A stretch of 6,669 nucleotides of DNA, from the NCBI GenBank assembly GCA_022704585.1, contig JAKJGD010000120.1, positions 1-6,669 on the forward strand, read 5' to 3'. A program made the position numbers and the translations under genes. Below, piece by piece: positions 1 to 6,270 of this stretch. Every line of letters begins with the position of its first letter. The first letter of the stretch is position 1. The DNA is from Spirochaetota bacterium. Its GTDB lineage: Bacteria; Spirochaetota; UBA4802; UBA5550. The notes under the pieces are model-generated. The model did no database searches. It had not been told where the DNA came from and saw nothing but the letters and a program-made list of their open reading frames with translations.

Positions 1-487
1 GCCCGCCGCCCTGCGATATGACCTGCCGGTGCACAATTGCCGCGCCGTTGGAGAATGCGAGCTCTGTCGTCTTCTCTTCTGTTCCCTCTCCGGCCTCGGT
101 TTTCTCCACCGGGTTCCCGGCTGACTTAAATTGGTGGTTGTAGTATTCATCCAGACTTTCGCAGCCCTCTTCCGGCGCCCGCAGCCTGCTCAAGAAACCG
201 TCGAACGCGTACCCGGTAACGTCGCGATACGTCACCCGGGCCCATCTCCCTTCAATCCCCCCGACGTTGAAAAGCGTGCCCGCCGGTTCTCCTTCCATCG
301 TTACCAGCGCACCGCAGGGCGCGAACGCCAGCACCTTCGCTTTCATGTCCGCCTTTTCCCTGATGTTGAGCCCGGATCCGGAAAGCACGACCAGCAGGTC
401 ATCCTTCGCGTATCTTTGCGCAGCGCCGGCAGGTCCGTTGAAAAGAAATAATAATACAAATGCCTGAAATAATATTATTATTCTCAT
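1..487 (-). CDS. Secreted SH3b-domain protein, C-terminus beyond window
   Basis: The frame opens at ATG 485-487 and runs off the left edge, leaving about 162 visible residues. Residues 1-23 form a signal peptide: Met-Arg, a hydrophobic stretch rich in Ile, Leu and Phe, then a small-residue Gly-Ala-Ala exit, so the protein is probably exported to the periplasm or envelope. I see no lipobox. Residues 31-100 read as a bacterial SH3 (SH3b) domain: GLNIRE at 39-44, a central turn, GRWARV at 80-85 and GYAFDGFL at 92-99, the usual end of the fold. Such domains often bind cell-wall or surface ligands; the ligand here is unknown. A Glu/Lys/Thr-rich linker follows from about residue 118. Signal-peptide codons are strikingly AT-rich (ATA, TTA, TTT) against a GC-rich body. 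No strong Shine-Dalgarno precedes the start. An out-of-frame four-codon frame, ATG 496-498, stops in an ATGA overlap with this start. The gene lies 31 bp after its upstream neighbour, suggesting one transcript. Confidence 0.8.
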   Translation of the reverse strand, partial: MRIIILFQAFVLLFLFNGPAGAAQRYAKDDLLVVLSGSGLNIREKADMKAKVLAFAPCGALVTMEGEPAGTLFNVGGIEGRWARVTYRDVTGYAFDGFLSRLRAPEEGCESLDEYYNHQFKSAGNPVEKTEAGEGTEEKTTELAFSNGAAIVHRQVISQGGG

Positions 488-500
488 TCTTGAAACATCC

Positions 501-517
501 ACTATTCACTATTCACT
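501..517. repeat. Heptamer tandem repeat ACTATTC between two genes
   Basis: The heptamer ACTATTC occurs twice head to tail, followed by a third partial copy (ACT), in the 31-bp spacer between the membrane-anchored protein gene and the SH3b gene. It begins three bases after the upstream stop codon, in transcription order, and contributes no visible ribosome binding site. It may be a simple slippage repeat; no function is shown. Confidence 0.5.
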
Positions 518-518
518 G

Positions 519-1217
519 TCATTTCCTCGCTTCCCACTGCTTGCGCTGGCCCTGCACCGTGTAGTAGCCCTTGATCAGGCTGCCGCTCTGGAAATATTCG
601 CCGTAGTACTGCTGGGTGAAATAGGCGTTCGCGCCGACCCGCTTCAGCTCCTGGGGCGTAGTCACAGAACGGATGAAATAGATTTTGCCTCCGCCGATCC
701 TTACACCCTTCAGGTACTCGGTCGCGCCCCTGCCCCATCCCGGAAACCGGATCGATCCGTACACGGCGCCGCCGGACGCGCGGAGCGAAAGGTACCCGTG
801 GTTCCCCGCTGCGTTGACCACGTAATCGCCGATATAATCCCTGAGCCCCGGCTGCCATGCGGCCAGCCCCGTTCCCTCGTCCGGGCCGCCCACGATCTCG
901 ATGAAGGCGATGCCCTTCATTGAAACCGCTGACAGCTTCCTCTCTTCAGTGGCGCTGTCAAGCGCCGCTTTTCTGGTCGCATGGTTCGCGGGGTCCCTGG
1001 AATAGATGACCACCGGCCCGGCTATGATTAGGGAGCGGGCCCGGTAGAAGTTCCCTGCCGTATCCTTGACAAGCACGTTCTGCCGGGCGGAAACGGTCAT
1101 AATGAGCACGATCACGAGCGCAAGCGCCATTCCTCCCAGGACAGGCAGGAGAATCGTGAATATTCTTCTTTTCATTTGTGAGGTTTGGTCTTGTTCTATC
1201 ATGGATACAGTATCCAC
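519..1217 (-). CDS. Membrane-anchored protein of unknown function
   Basis: I do not recognise a named family. The 232-residue frame starts at GTG 1215-1217. In-frame ATGs at 1200-1202 (residue 6) and 1173-1175 (residue 15) are alternatives, and none has a strong Shine-Dalgarno; the residue-15 start would place a Lys-Arg-Arg cluster directly before the membrane segment. Residues 19-42 form one long hydrophobic helix after that positive cluster, so the protein is probably an N-in signal anchor with the remainder outside the cytoplasm. The exposed part has no cysteine pairs and looks beta-rich. A Gly- and aromatic-rich C-terminal half (about 125-229) includes a run of short motifs, RFPGWGRGA, GKIYFIRSV, YFTQQYYGEY, IKGYY and a final WEARK, that look like a conserved folded domain rather than linker. 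It is followed 31 bp later by a secreted SH3b protein, so the pair may act together in the envelope (inference). The 115-bp gap after leuS carries a possible terminator, suggesting its own promoter, which I could not place. Confidence 0.75.
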   Translation of the reverse strand: MDTVSMIEQDQTSQMKRRIFTILLPVLGGMALALVIVLIMTVSARQNVLVKDTAGNFYRARSLIIAGPVVIYSRDPANHATRKAALDSATEERKLSAVSMKGIAFIEIVGGPDEGTGLAAWQPGLRDYIGDYVVNAAGNHGYLSLRASGGAVYGSIRFPGWGRGATEYLKGVRIGGGKIYFIRSVTTPQELKRVGANAYFTQQYYGEYFQSGSLIKGYYTVQGQRKQWEARK

Positions 1218-1240
1218 GGCCTGACTGAAAAATCAAGCAA

Positions 1241-1298
1241 CAAAACAGGTGCGGCAATACCACGACACGCCAACGGTCCGGCGTCCGGCCGTCACCTG
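1241..1298 (-). terminator. Possible leuS terminator hairpin with T-run
   Basis: On the minus strand CAGGTG (1298-1293) pairs with CACCTG (1251-1246). After one bulged base the stem continues with CGGC/GCCG (1291-1288 with 1255-1252), giving about 10 paired positions. The sequence then reads TTTTG and stays T-rich to about 1224. The 32-nt loop is long for an intrinsic terminator, though GC-rich and able to fold internally. Its place, about 35 bp after the leuS stop, fits a terminator for leuS. Confidence 0.35.
1276..1289. repeat. Tandem direct repeat GTCCGGC x2
   Basis: Two exact, adjacent copies of GTCCGGC lie in the loop of the proposed leuS terminator, in the gap between leuS and the membrane-anchored protein gene. 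This is probably a local duplication; no function is evident. Confidence 0.4.
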
Positions 1299-1332
1299 CA
1301 GCCGGCGCCATGCAGAGATATCCCGGGATGCG

Positions 1333-3807
1333 TTACTGCACCACGATATTGACCAGCTTGCCCGGAACGACGATCACCTTTTTGACGCTTTTCCCTTCGA
1401 GGTCGGCCTTCACTTTTTCATGGCCGCGGGCCATCTTTTCCATCTCGTCCTTCGTGATGCCTGCCGCTACCATCTCCTTGCCGCGGATTTTACCGTTCAC
1501 CTGGAACACGATCTCGATCTCGTCGCGCTTCGCCAGCGCCTCGCTGTAGCCGGGCCAGGCAAGATCGTGGAGCGATGTTCTGTTGCCCAGGGACTCCCAG
1601 AGCTCGGCCGCTACATGCGGTATGAAGGGCGAGAGCATGGGCAGGAGCCTGCCGAAGACCTCGGAGAGGACAAGCTTTCCTTCCGGCGTCGCGTACTCAG
1701 CATCGCCGACCAGGTAGAGGGCGTTGACAAGCTCCATCATCCGGGCGATGGCCGTGTTGTACTGCATACGCTCCTGTATGTCGTAGGTCACCGACTTCAC
1801 GGTGAGGTGGAGCTCGCGCCGTATCTTCTGGAGCGCGGGGGAGAGGGGCGCCCCTTCCGGCAGGATGTCCGCGGTGTAAAGCGCGCCGAATTTATTCACG
1901 AAGCGCCAGATGCGGCCGATAAAGCGGAAGCACCCTTCCACTCCCTTGTCCGACCATTCAAGCTGCTTGTGGGGCGGTGCGGTAAAGAGCATGAAGAGCC
2001 GCACCGTGTCAGCGCCGTATCTCTCGATTATGGCGTCCGGGTCCACCACGTTCCCCTTCGACTTGCTCATCTTGGCGCCGTCCTTGATGACCATGCCCTG
2101 GGTGAGGAGCCGCGTGAAGGGCTCGCTCGACGTGAGCAGGCCCATGTCGTGCATCACCATGGAAAAGAAGCGCGCGTAGAGCAGGTGCAGCACCGCGTGC
2201 TCGATGCCGCCGATGTACTGGTCGACCGGCATCCAGTATTCCACTTCGCCCCTGTCGAAGATTTCCTTCGAGTCGGGGGACGTGAACTTCGCGTAGTACC
2301 AGGAGGAGTCCACGAAGGTGTCCATGGTGTCGGTCTCGCGCCGCGCCGTACCGCCGCATTTCGGGCAGGTGGCGTTTTTATAGGAGTCCATCTGCGTGAG
2401 CGGCGACTTGGAATCGCCCTTGAAGTCCACGTCGACCGGCAGCACCACGGGAAGGTCCTTCTCGTGAACCGGCACCGTGCCGCACTTGTCGCAGTAGATG
2501 ATCGGGATGGGACAGCCCCAGTAGCGCTGGCGGGAGATGAGCCAGTCGCGGATGCGGAAGTTCACCTCGCGCGTGCCGAAGCCCTGTGACTCGGCAAAAT
2601 CAGAAATCTTCTCGATCGCATCATAGTTGCCCATCCCGTCAAACTGCGCTGAATGGACGTTGATTCCTTCCTCCACGTATGCGTCCGTCATCGCGTTCAC
2701 GTCGATGGGAGCCTTGGGGTTGTCGATGACGAGCTTTATCGGGATGCCGTACTTTTTCGCGAACGCGAAGTCGCGCGTGTCGTGCGCCGGCACGGCCATG
2801 ATCGCGCCCGTGCCGTAATCCATGAGGACGAAGTTGCCGATGAACAGCGGCACCTTGTCGCCGTTGAACGGGTTGATGATCTTCAGGCCGGTGTCCACGC
2901 CCTCCTTTTCCTTGTCGTCTGAGATGCGGTCGAACATTGACTGGTTCTTGAACCGGTCGATGAAGTCACGCACCGTGGGGTCTTTTATCCGATCCAGGAG
3001 CGGGTGCTCAGGCGCGATGACCATGAAGGTGACCCCGTACACGGTGTCGGGCCGCGTGGTGTAGATGGGAAAATCTTCGCCGCTGTCCAGTTTGAAGTTG
3101 ATCTTGAGGCCCGTCGAGCGCCCGATCCAGTTCTTCTGCATGGTGAGCACCTGCTCCGGCCAGTGCCCGGCAAGCTCCTCGTGCCCGGCGAGCAGGCGGT
3201 CTGCGTAATCGGTGATCTTGAAAAACCACTGCTCGAGCTCCTTCTGGGTCACCTCGTTTTCGCATCGCCAGCAGATGCCGCCCTCCGCCTGCTCGTTGGC
3301 CAGGACCGTCTGGCACGAATCGCACCAGTTCACCGGCGCTTTCTTCTTGTAGGCCAGGCCCTTCTCGTACATCTTCAGGAACATCCACTGGTTCCACCGG
3401 TAGTATTCGGGCCGGTACGTTGCGACTTCCCTTGTCCAGTCGTAGGAAAAGCCGATCCTTTTGAGCTGCTTCTTCATGTTACTGATGTTTTCCGAGGTCC
3501 ATTTAAAGGGCGGGATGTTGTTTTTAATGGCGGCGTTCTCCGCCGGGAGACCGAAGGAGTCCCAACCCATCGGGTGGAACACGTTGAAGCCCTTCATCTT
3601 TAAAAAGCGCGACACCAGGTCGCCGATGGTATAGTTGCGCACGTGCCCCATGTGGAGCCTTCCGGAGGGATACGGAAACATCTCCAGGACGTAGTATTTT
3701 TTCTTCGACGGGTCTTTCGTGCTCAGGAAGGCCTTCGTTTCCTCCCAGCGCTTCTGCCATTTCAGCTCGATTTCATGAAACCCGTATTCCTTTTCTTTCT
3801 CAGCCAT
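1333..3807 (-). CDS. leuS: Leucyl-tRNA synthetase (LeuRS), complete
   Basis: This is the cytoplasmic class I enzyme that charges tRNA-Leu with leucine using ATP. It has 824 residues, normal for bacterial LeuRS (roughly 800-860), and appears intact. The class I HIGH motif is HMGH at 52-55 within a typical PSGRLHMGH context, and KMSKS is at 579-583. A first zinc-ribbon-like cluster has CxxC pairs at C162/C165 and C179/C182. The CP1 editing domain, which hydrolyses mischarged tRNA-Leu, covers about 225-415 and shows TTRPDT at 250-255 and MAVPAHDTRD at 337-346, including the conserved editing-site aspartate region. RDWLISRQRYWG (420-431) returns to the catalytic core. A second zinc site has C439/C442 and C481/C484. 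The anticodon-binding helical domain spans about 650-760 and the C-terminal tRNA-contact domain about 763-824. The ATG start is set by GAGG at 3814-3817, six bases upstream. The leader holds a -35-like TTGACA and a GC hairpin. The frame antisense to it is open for long stretches but is not a gene. Confidence 0.98.
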   Translation of the reverse strand: MAEKEKEYGFHEIELKWQKRWEETKAFLSTKDPSKKKYYVLEMFPYPSGRLHMGHVRNYTIGDLVSRFLKMKGFNVFHPMGWDSFGLPAENAAIKNNIPPFKWTSENISNMKKQLKRIGFSYDWTREVATYRPEYYRWNQWMFLKMYEKGLAYKKKAPVNWCDSCQTVLANEQAEGGICWRCENEVTQKELEQWFFKITDYADRLLAGHEELAGHWPEQVLTMQKNWIGRSTGLKINFKLDSGEDFPIYTTRPDTVYGVTFMVIAPEHPLLDRIKDPTVRDFIDRFKNQSMFDRISDDKEKEGVDTGLKIINPFNGDKVPLFIGNFVLMDYGTGAIMAVPAHDTRDFAFAKKYGIPIKLVIDNPKAPIDVNAMTDAYVEEGINVHSAQFDGMGNYDAIEKISDFAESQGFGTREVNFRIRDWLISRQRYWGCPIPIIYCDKCGTVPVHEKDLPVVLPVDVDFKGDSKSPLTQMDSYKNATCPKCGGTARRETDTMDTFVDSSWYYAKFTSPDSKEIFDRGEVEYWMPVDQYIGGIEHAVLHLLYARFFSMVMHDMGLLTSSEPFTRLLTQGMVIKDGAKMSKSKGNVVDPDAIIERYGADTVRLFMLFTAPPHKQLEWSDKGVEGCFRFIGRIWRFVNKFGALYTADILPEGAPLSPALQKIRRELHLTVKSVTYDIQERMQYNTAIARMMELVNALYLVGDAEYATPEGKLVLSEVFGRLLPMLSPFIPHVAAELWESLGNRTSLHDLAWPGYSEALAKRDEIEIVFQVNGKIRGKEMVAAGITKDEMEKMARGHEKVKADLEGKSVKKVIVVPGKLVNIVVQ

Positions 3808-3842
3808 CGTAAACCTCGGATAGGATAATGTTACCTGTCGTG

Positions 3843-3870
3843 GAACTGCCGGCGGGTCCCGCCGCCGTTC
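3843..3870 (-). promoter_or_regulatory. GC-rich hairpin in the leuS leader
   Basis: Outer arms GAAC/GTTC enclose a near-perfect inner dyad, GGCGGG-T-CCCGCC on the plus strand at 3851-3863. The hairpin ends about 25 bp before the leuS Shine-Dalgarno and lies downstream of the proposed promoter, so it would be in the 5' leader RNA. It has no run of T after it. I see no T-box consensus around it, so calling it an attenuator would be a guess. Confidence 0.35.
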
Positions 3871-3882
3871 AATCAGCCGACC

Positions 3883-3913
3883 TTAAAAAATGAGCGAAGA
3901 GGCATTTTGTCAA
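3883..3913 (-). promoter_or_regulatory. Possible leuS promoter
   Basis: On the minus strand a perfect sigma70-type -35, TTGACA, lies at 3913-3908. The best downstream -10-like sequence is in the T-run at 3890-3882 (TTTAAG, four of six matches), but the spacer would be about 20 nt. A 17- or 18-nt spacer gives only T-rich hexamers. The position upstream of the leader hairpin and leuS is suitable; the -10 is uncertain. Confidence 0.35.
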
Positions 3914-3938
3914 GATTATTTTGGAGCACCGCAGGAGG

Positions 3939-3966
3939 CCCTGTCCCGTACCGGGTGCGGGACGGG
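3939..3966 (-). terminator. Hairpin downstream of the EIIA gene, no T-run
   Basis: On the minus strand GTCCCG (3963-3958) pairs with CGGGAC (3948-3943) across a nine-base loop. CCC/GGG extend the stem past a single bulged base, for nine pairs in all. It begins about nine bases after the EIIA stop codon, where a terminator would be expected. No T-run follows, so it may instead stabilise the 3' end or need a protein factor. Confidence 0.35.
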
Positions 3967-3974
3967 AACCGATC

Positions 3975-4430
3975 CTACAGGCTGTTTGCCTTGAGGATGG
4001 TGATAACGTCTTCGTTGGATTGTGAATTGATAATGCTGTCCTTGACCCTCTCTTTCTTGAGAATGGCCATGATGTTGGACAGGAGGCGCAGGTATTCCTT
4101 GTGCTGTTTCTCTCCTGCCGCCACCAGGATTACCAGGTGAACCGGCTCTCCGTCCATGGAATCGAAATCGATGCCCGCCCGGGAAATGCCTATGGCGAAG
4201 GCCATCTCGTTGATCGAGCCAATCTTGGCGTGAGGGATGGCTATTCCGAACCCGATGCCCGTGCTCATGATCTCCTCCCTCTCCTTGAGGGCTTTGACCA
4301 GGCTCTGGATATCACCGCAGACCTCGCTGTCCTTGAAGACCAGGGCGAGCTCCTCTATTGCCTTGTACTTGTTGGTAGCCTCAAGTACCTTGATATATTC
4401 CGCTTGCGTGTATTCGGTCACTGTCGCCAT
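3975..4430 (-). CDS. PTS EIIA domain protein, fructose/nitrogen (PtsN-like) type
   Basis: A single-domain phosphotransfer protein of 151 residues, the usual size of PTS EIIA of the mannitol/fructose/nitrogen class. In this family a histidine accepts phosphate from HPr or NPr. Here that histidine is H67 in GIAIPHAKIG, and the second conserved active-site histidine is H110 in EKQHKEYLRLL. The fold is complete, with no EIIB, EIIC or HPr domain attached and no transporter subunit nearby, so a regulatory PtsN-like role in the cytoplasm is more likely than sugar uptake (inference). The ATG start at 4428-4430 is supported by GTGAGGTG (4443-4436) five bases upstream. It has its own -35-like TTGACA with a dyad between that and the start, and a hairpin after the stop. 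It lies between a CoA-transferase-like gene and leuS, with gaps of 102 and 167 bp, so it is probably monocistronic. Its exact physiological partner cannot be read from this window. Confidence 0.92.
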   Translation of the reverse strand: MATVTEYTQAEYIKVLEATNKYKAIEELALVFKDSEVCGDIQSLVKALKEREEIMSTGIGFGIAIPHAKIGSINEMAFAIGISRAGIDFDSMDGEPVHLVILVAAGEKQHKEYLRLLSNIMAILKKERVKDSIINSQSNEDVITILKANSL

Positions 4431-4442
4431 GTAAACACCTCA

Positions 4443-4471
4443 CCCCGTTCTCTGGCTATCATAGAGCGGGG
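4443..4471 (-). promoter_or_regulatory. Dyad upstream of the EIIA gene, overlapping its -10
   Basis: On the plus strand CCCCG-tt-CTCT (4443-4453) and AGAG-CGGGG (4463-4471) are inverted repeats with a nine-base centre and a two-base bulge. The dyad ends directly beside the Shine-Dalgarno of the EIIA gene and covers the proposed -10 hexamer. It could be an operator, or, if transcription starts upstream, a hairpin in the leader that limits ribosome access. Nothing in the sequence names a binding protein. Confidence 0.4.
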
Positions 4472-4489
4472 CATGCTGCAGTCTGTCAA
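4458..4489 (-). promoter_or_regulatory. Possible EIIA gene promoter with long spacer
   Basis: The minus strand shows TTGACA (4489-4484, six of six matches to the sigma70 -35) and TATGAT (4463-4458, five of six to the -10) separated by 20 nt. Both hexamers are strong but the spacer is longer than the usual 16-18. Promoters with 19-20 nt spacers are known to need MerR-type activators; whether that applies here is speculation. The start of transcription would lie about 20 bp before the start codon. Confidence 0.4.
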
Positions 4490-4532
4490 TGATTAATTGG
4501 CCGGACCCCGGCTGCACCGGCCCCGGTCGCGG

Positions 4533-6105
4533 TCATGCGACATGCTCATCCCACGATTCCAGCAACGCGCGCTCCTCGTCCGTGGCGTGACTCGCCAGGT
4601 CGAAACCCCGTCCCAGGGGAAGCCGGTTCGTTCGTGCCATATCGCCGAAGCGCTCCATGACCGCCTCATACGTATTGTTCCTGAACTCGGCCGGTATTTC
4701 ATAGCCGCTTCCCACCAGGCCCATCGCGCGCGCGTTGTTCAGCAAATCACCCTGGAACCAGGAATCGGCCAGCTCTATCATGGCCCGCGCGCGTTCCTCG
4801 ATCGAACCGAACCTGATGCAGCGCCACCCGTACTCGGTCACGACGTAATCCATTTTGTTTCGCGGCACACCCACCGCGTTCCGGAGGACCGGCAGGATGT
4901 TGCTTGAGCGCGGCTCGCCAGCAGCTCCGGAGGCAGAGGATCGATTTACCGCCGGGGCTTTTCATGGCGGACTCCTGGAACTCGAACTGCCCGCCCATGC
5001 CCGTGTACTGCACGAACCTTCCGTCGGAGAAAAAGCCCTCTGACGATGCCTGGGAAAAGAGGTCCATCTGCAGGGTGCTGTTTATGCCGTGGAATTTTGG
5101 CAGCAGGGCAATATAGTCCCTGTTGTTGGTCTCATGTACCTCGGTCATCCATATGTCCGGGTTCCCGTCCATGAACCGGTAGAGGTCCCTGCCCCCGACG
5201 GCAAAGGCCCCGGTGATCAGGGCTCCGTTCGCCCCCCGGCGCGTGATGACACCCTCTCGTACAAGGTAATGGAAGGCCGGCGATACCAGCTCGGAATAGC
5301 CGCTCAGGTCAGAGCGCCCTTTTTTCACCAGCCAGCAGGCGACCGCGTCCGCCATCTGTCCTATCCCGATCTGGAGAGTGGCTCCGTCGTCGACGATGTC
5401 GGCCACGTAGCTCCCGATGGCGTGTTCCAGCACGGTAAGGGGCTGGTGGGGCATTATAAAAAGGGGTTCATCGCTCCGTACCACGCAATCCACTAGGGAC
5501 TCGGGTATATCTGCGTTGCCGGGTGAATACGGCATGTTTTCGTTCTCGAGCAGCATCACCATGCCGCCATTTTTCTTCACATCACGTATCCCCCGGAGCA
5601 TGACGTCTACGTTCGTGCCGCAGTTGAATATGTCCCCGCGCCGTGACGCCTTCATCACGATCATGTTAAGCCCGCGGCCCATTGCCGCCTCGTTCACGTC
5701 GCGGAAATTGACGCCCAGAAAGTCGTTCTGGATTCCCGGCACCCGGCGGCCAAGCCCGGGCAGGTAATAGTAACTGTGGTATGTGCAATGACGGGGCGCG
5801 GGCCTGCCCTCCCGGGCGGCAGCGACGCATTCTTCCAGGTAGGAAAAACCGGTGTAGTGCTCATTGAGGCGGCGGTGAATTGCGGTAAGCGGGTCGGAGC
5901 TATCGGCTGACGGCTGGAGCGGTTTTTCAAACGTAAGTGCCGCGAGCACGGAGAGTTCGATTGCCCCCTCGCGCGACAGCCCGGCAAGCGCGTTGAGATA
6001 CTCGTTGCCTGAGCCGACCCCGATAGGGGACATGGCGAAGACCCTTTTCCCGAGACGGCGCACGGCATGGGCGGCCGCTTCTTGAACAGTATCGCATCGT
6101 ATCAT
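4533..6105 (-). pseudogene. Acetyl-CoA hydrolase/transferase-family protein, frameshifted
   Basis: The gene starts at ATG 6103-6105 behind GTGGAGGT (6118-6111), five bases upstream. It encodes an acetyl-CoA hydrolase/CoA-transferase-family protein of about 524 residues in two frames. Residues 1-394 are in one frame: SPIGVGSGNEYLNAL (26-40, N-terminal domain), DGATLQIGIGQMADAV (240-255, the CoA-contact GIG region), INSTLQMDL (341-349) and GMGGQFEF (369-376). Near GGKSILCLRS (385-394) the family sequence stops and continues in another frame, from 4925 to the stop at 4533: SSNILPVLRNAVGVPRN, then MDYVVTEYGWR and a normal C-terminus. The net change is +1, either one extra base or two missing (modulo three). 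Left as is, translation adds 58 unrelated residues and stops at 4747. Family members move CoA between acids or hydrolyse acyl-CoA through a glutamyl-CoA intermediate; at the aligned position this protein has Gln346, so the reaction is uncertain. It may be a recent pseudogene or a sequencing or assembly error. Confidence 0.85.
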
Positions 6106-6140
6106 CGTATACCTCCACGGATATACGGACGCCCTCTGTC

Positions 6141-6169
6141 ATTTCACTTTCAGGCATGAAGTTTTTCAA
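6141..6169 (-). promoter_or_regulatory. Possible promoter of the CoA-transferase-like gene
   Basis: On the minus strand TTGAAA (6169-6164, five of six -35 matches) and TGAAAT (6146-6141, four of six -10 matches) are separated by exactly 17 nt. The leader to the start codon would be about 28 nt and would include the good Shine-Dalgarno. The region is locally AT-richer than its surroundings. The -10 is only moderate. Confidence 0.4.
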
Positions 6170-6171
6170 CA

Positions 6172-6200
6172 ATTAATCACCCTCAAGACAAGTGATTAAT
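6172..6200. promoter_or_regulatory. Perfect 9-11-9 inverted repeat, possible operator
   Basis: ATTAATCAC (6172-6180) and GTGATTAAT (6192-6200) are exact reverse complements around an 11-base centre. The arms are AT-rich with a GTGA/TCAC core, as in many dimeric regulator sites. The dyad ends two bases upstream of the proposed -35 of the CoA-transferase-like gene, a position typical of an activator site. It lacks a T-run on either side, so it is not a standard terminator. Which regulator binds is unknown. Confidence 0.5.
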
Positions 6201-6270
6201 ATGGTGGTGGAATCCGTGACGGGATTGATTGTGGTTTGTTTCCGCTCAGGAAAACCGCGGGTTTCAATTA

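Noticed and set aside
1249..2589. A 446-codon open frame on the plus strand
   Set aside because: It is fully antisense to the conserved part of leuS. Its translation is rich in His, Arg, Val and Leu with no recognisable domain, as expected from the reverse complement of GC-rich codons.
3004..3603. A 199-codon open frame on the plus strand
   Set aside because: It is also antisense to leuS, has shadow-like composition, and lacks a Shine-Dalgarno and domain features.
3843..3870. T-box riboswitch controlling leuS
   Set aside because: The leader of about 80-100 nt is too short, and the T-box consensus, specifier loop and T-rich terminator are all absent.
4497..4532. GC-rich CCGG repeats after the CoA-transferase-like gene as a terminator
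   Set aside because: Several short alternative pairings exist but no single stable stem, and no run of T follows.
4910..4932. Programmed +1 frameshifting at the CoA-transferase junction
   Set aside because: No stop codon, rare-codon pause or slippery heptamer is present at the junction, and this family is not known to use recoding. Mutation or sequencing error is simpler.
6172..6200. Intrinsic terminator for the zinc-ribbon gene
   Set aside because: The arms are AT-rich, no T-run follows the stem on either strand, and it lies about 70 bp past the stop and beside the next promoter.
6238..6266. Short hairpins just after the zinc-ribbon gene
   Set aside because: The stems are only five to six pairs with bulges and have no T-run, so the evidence is too weak to annotate.
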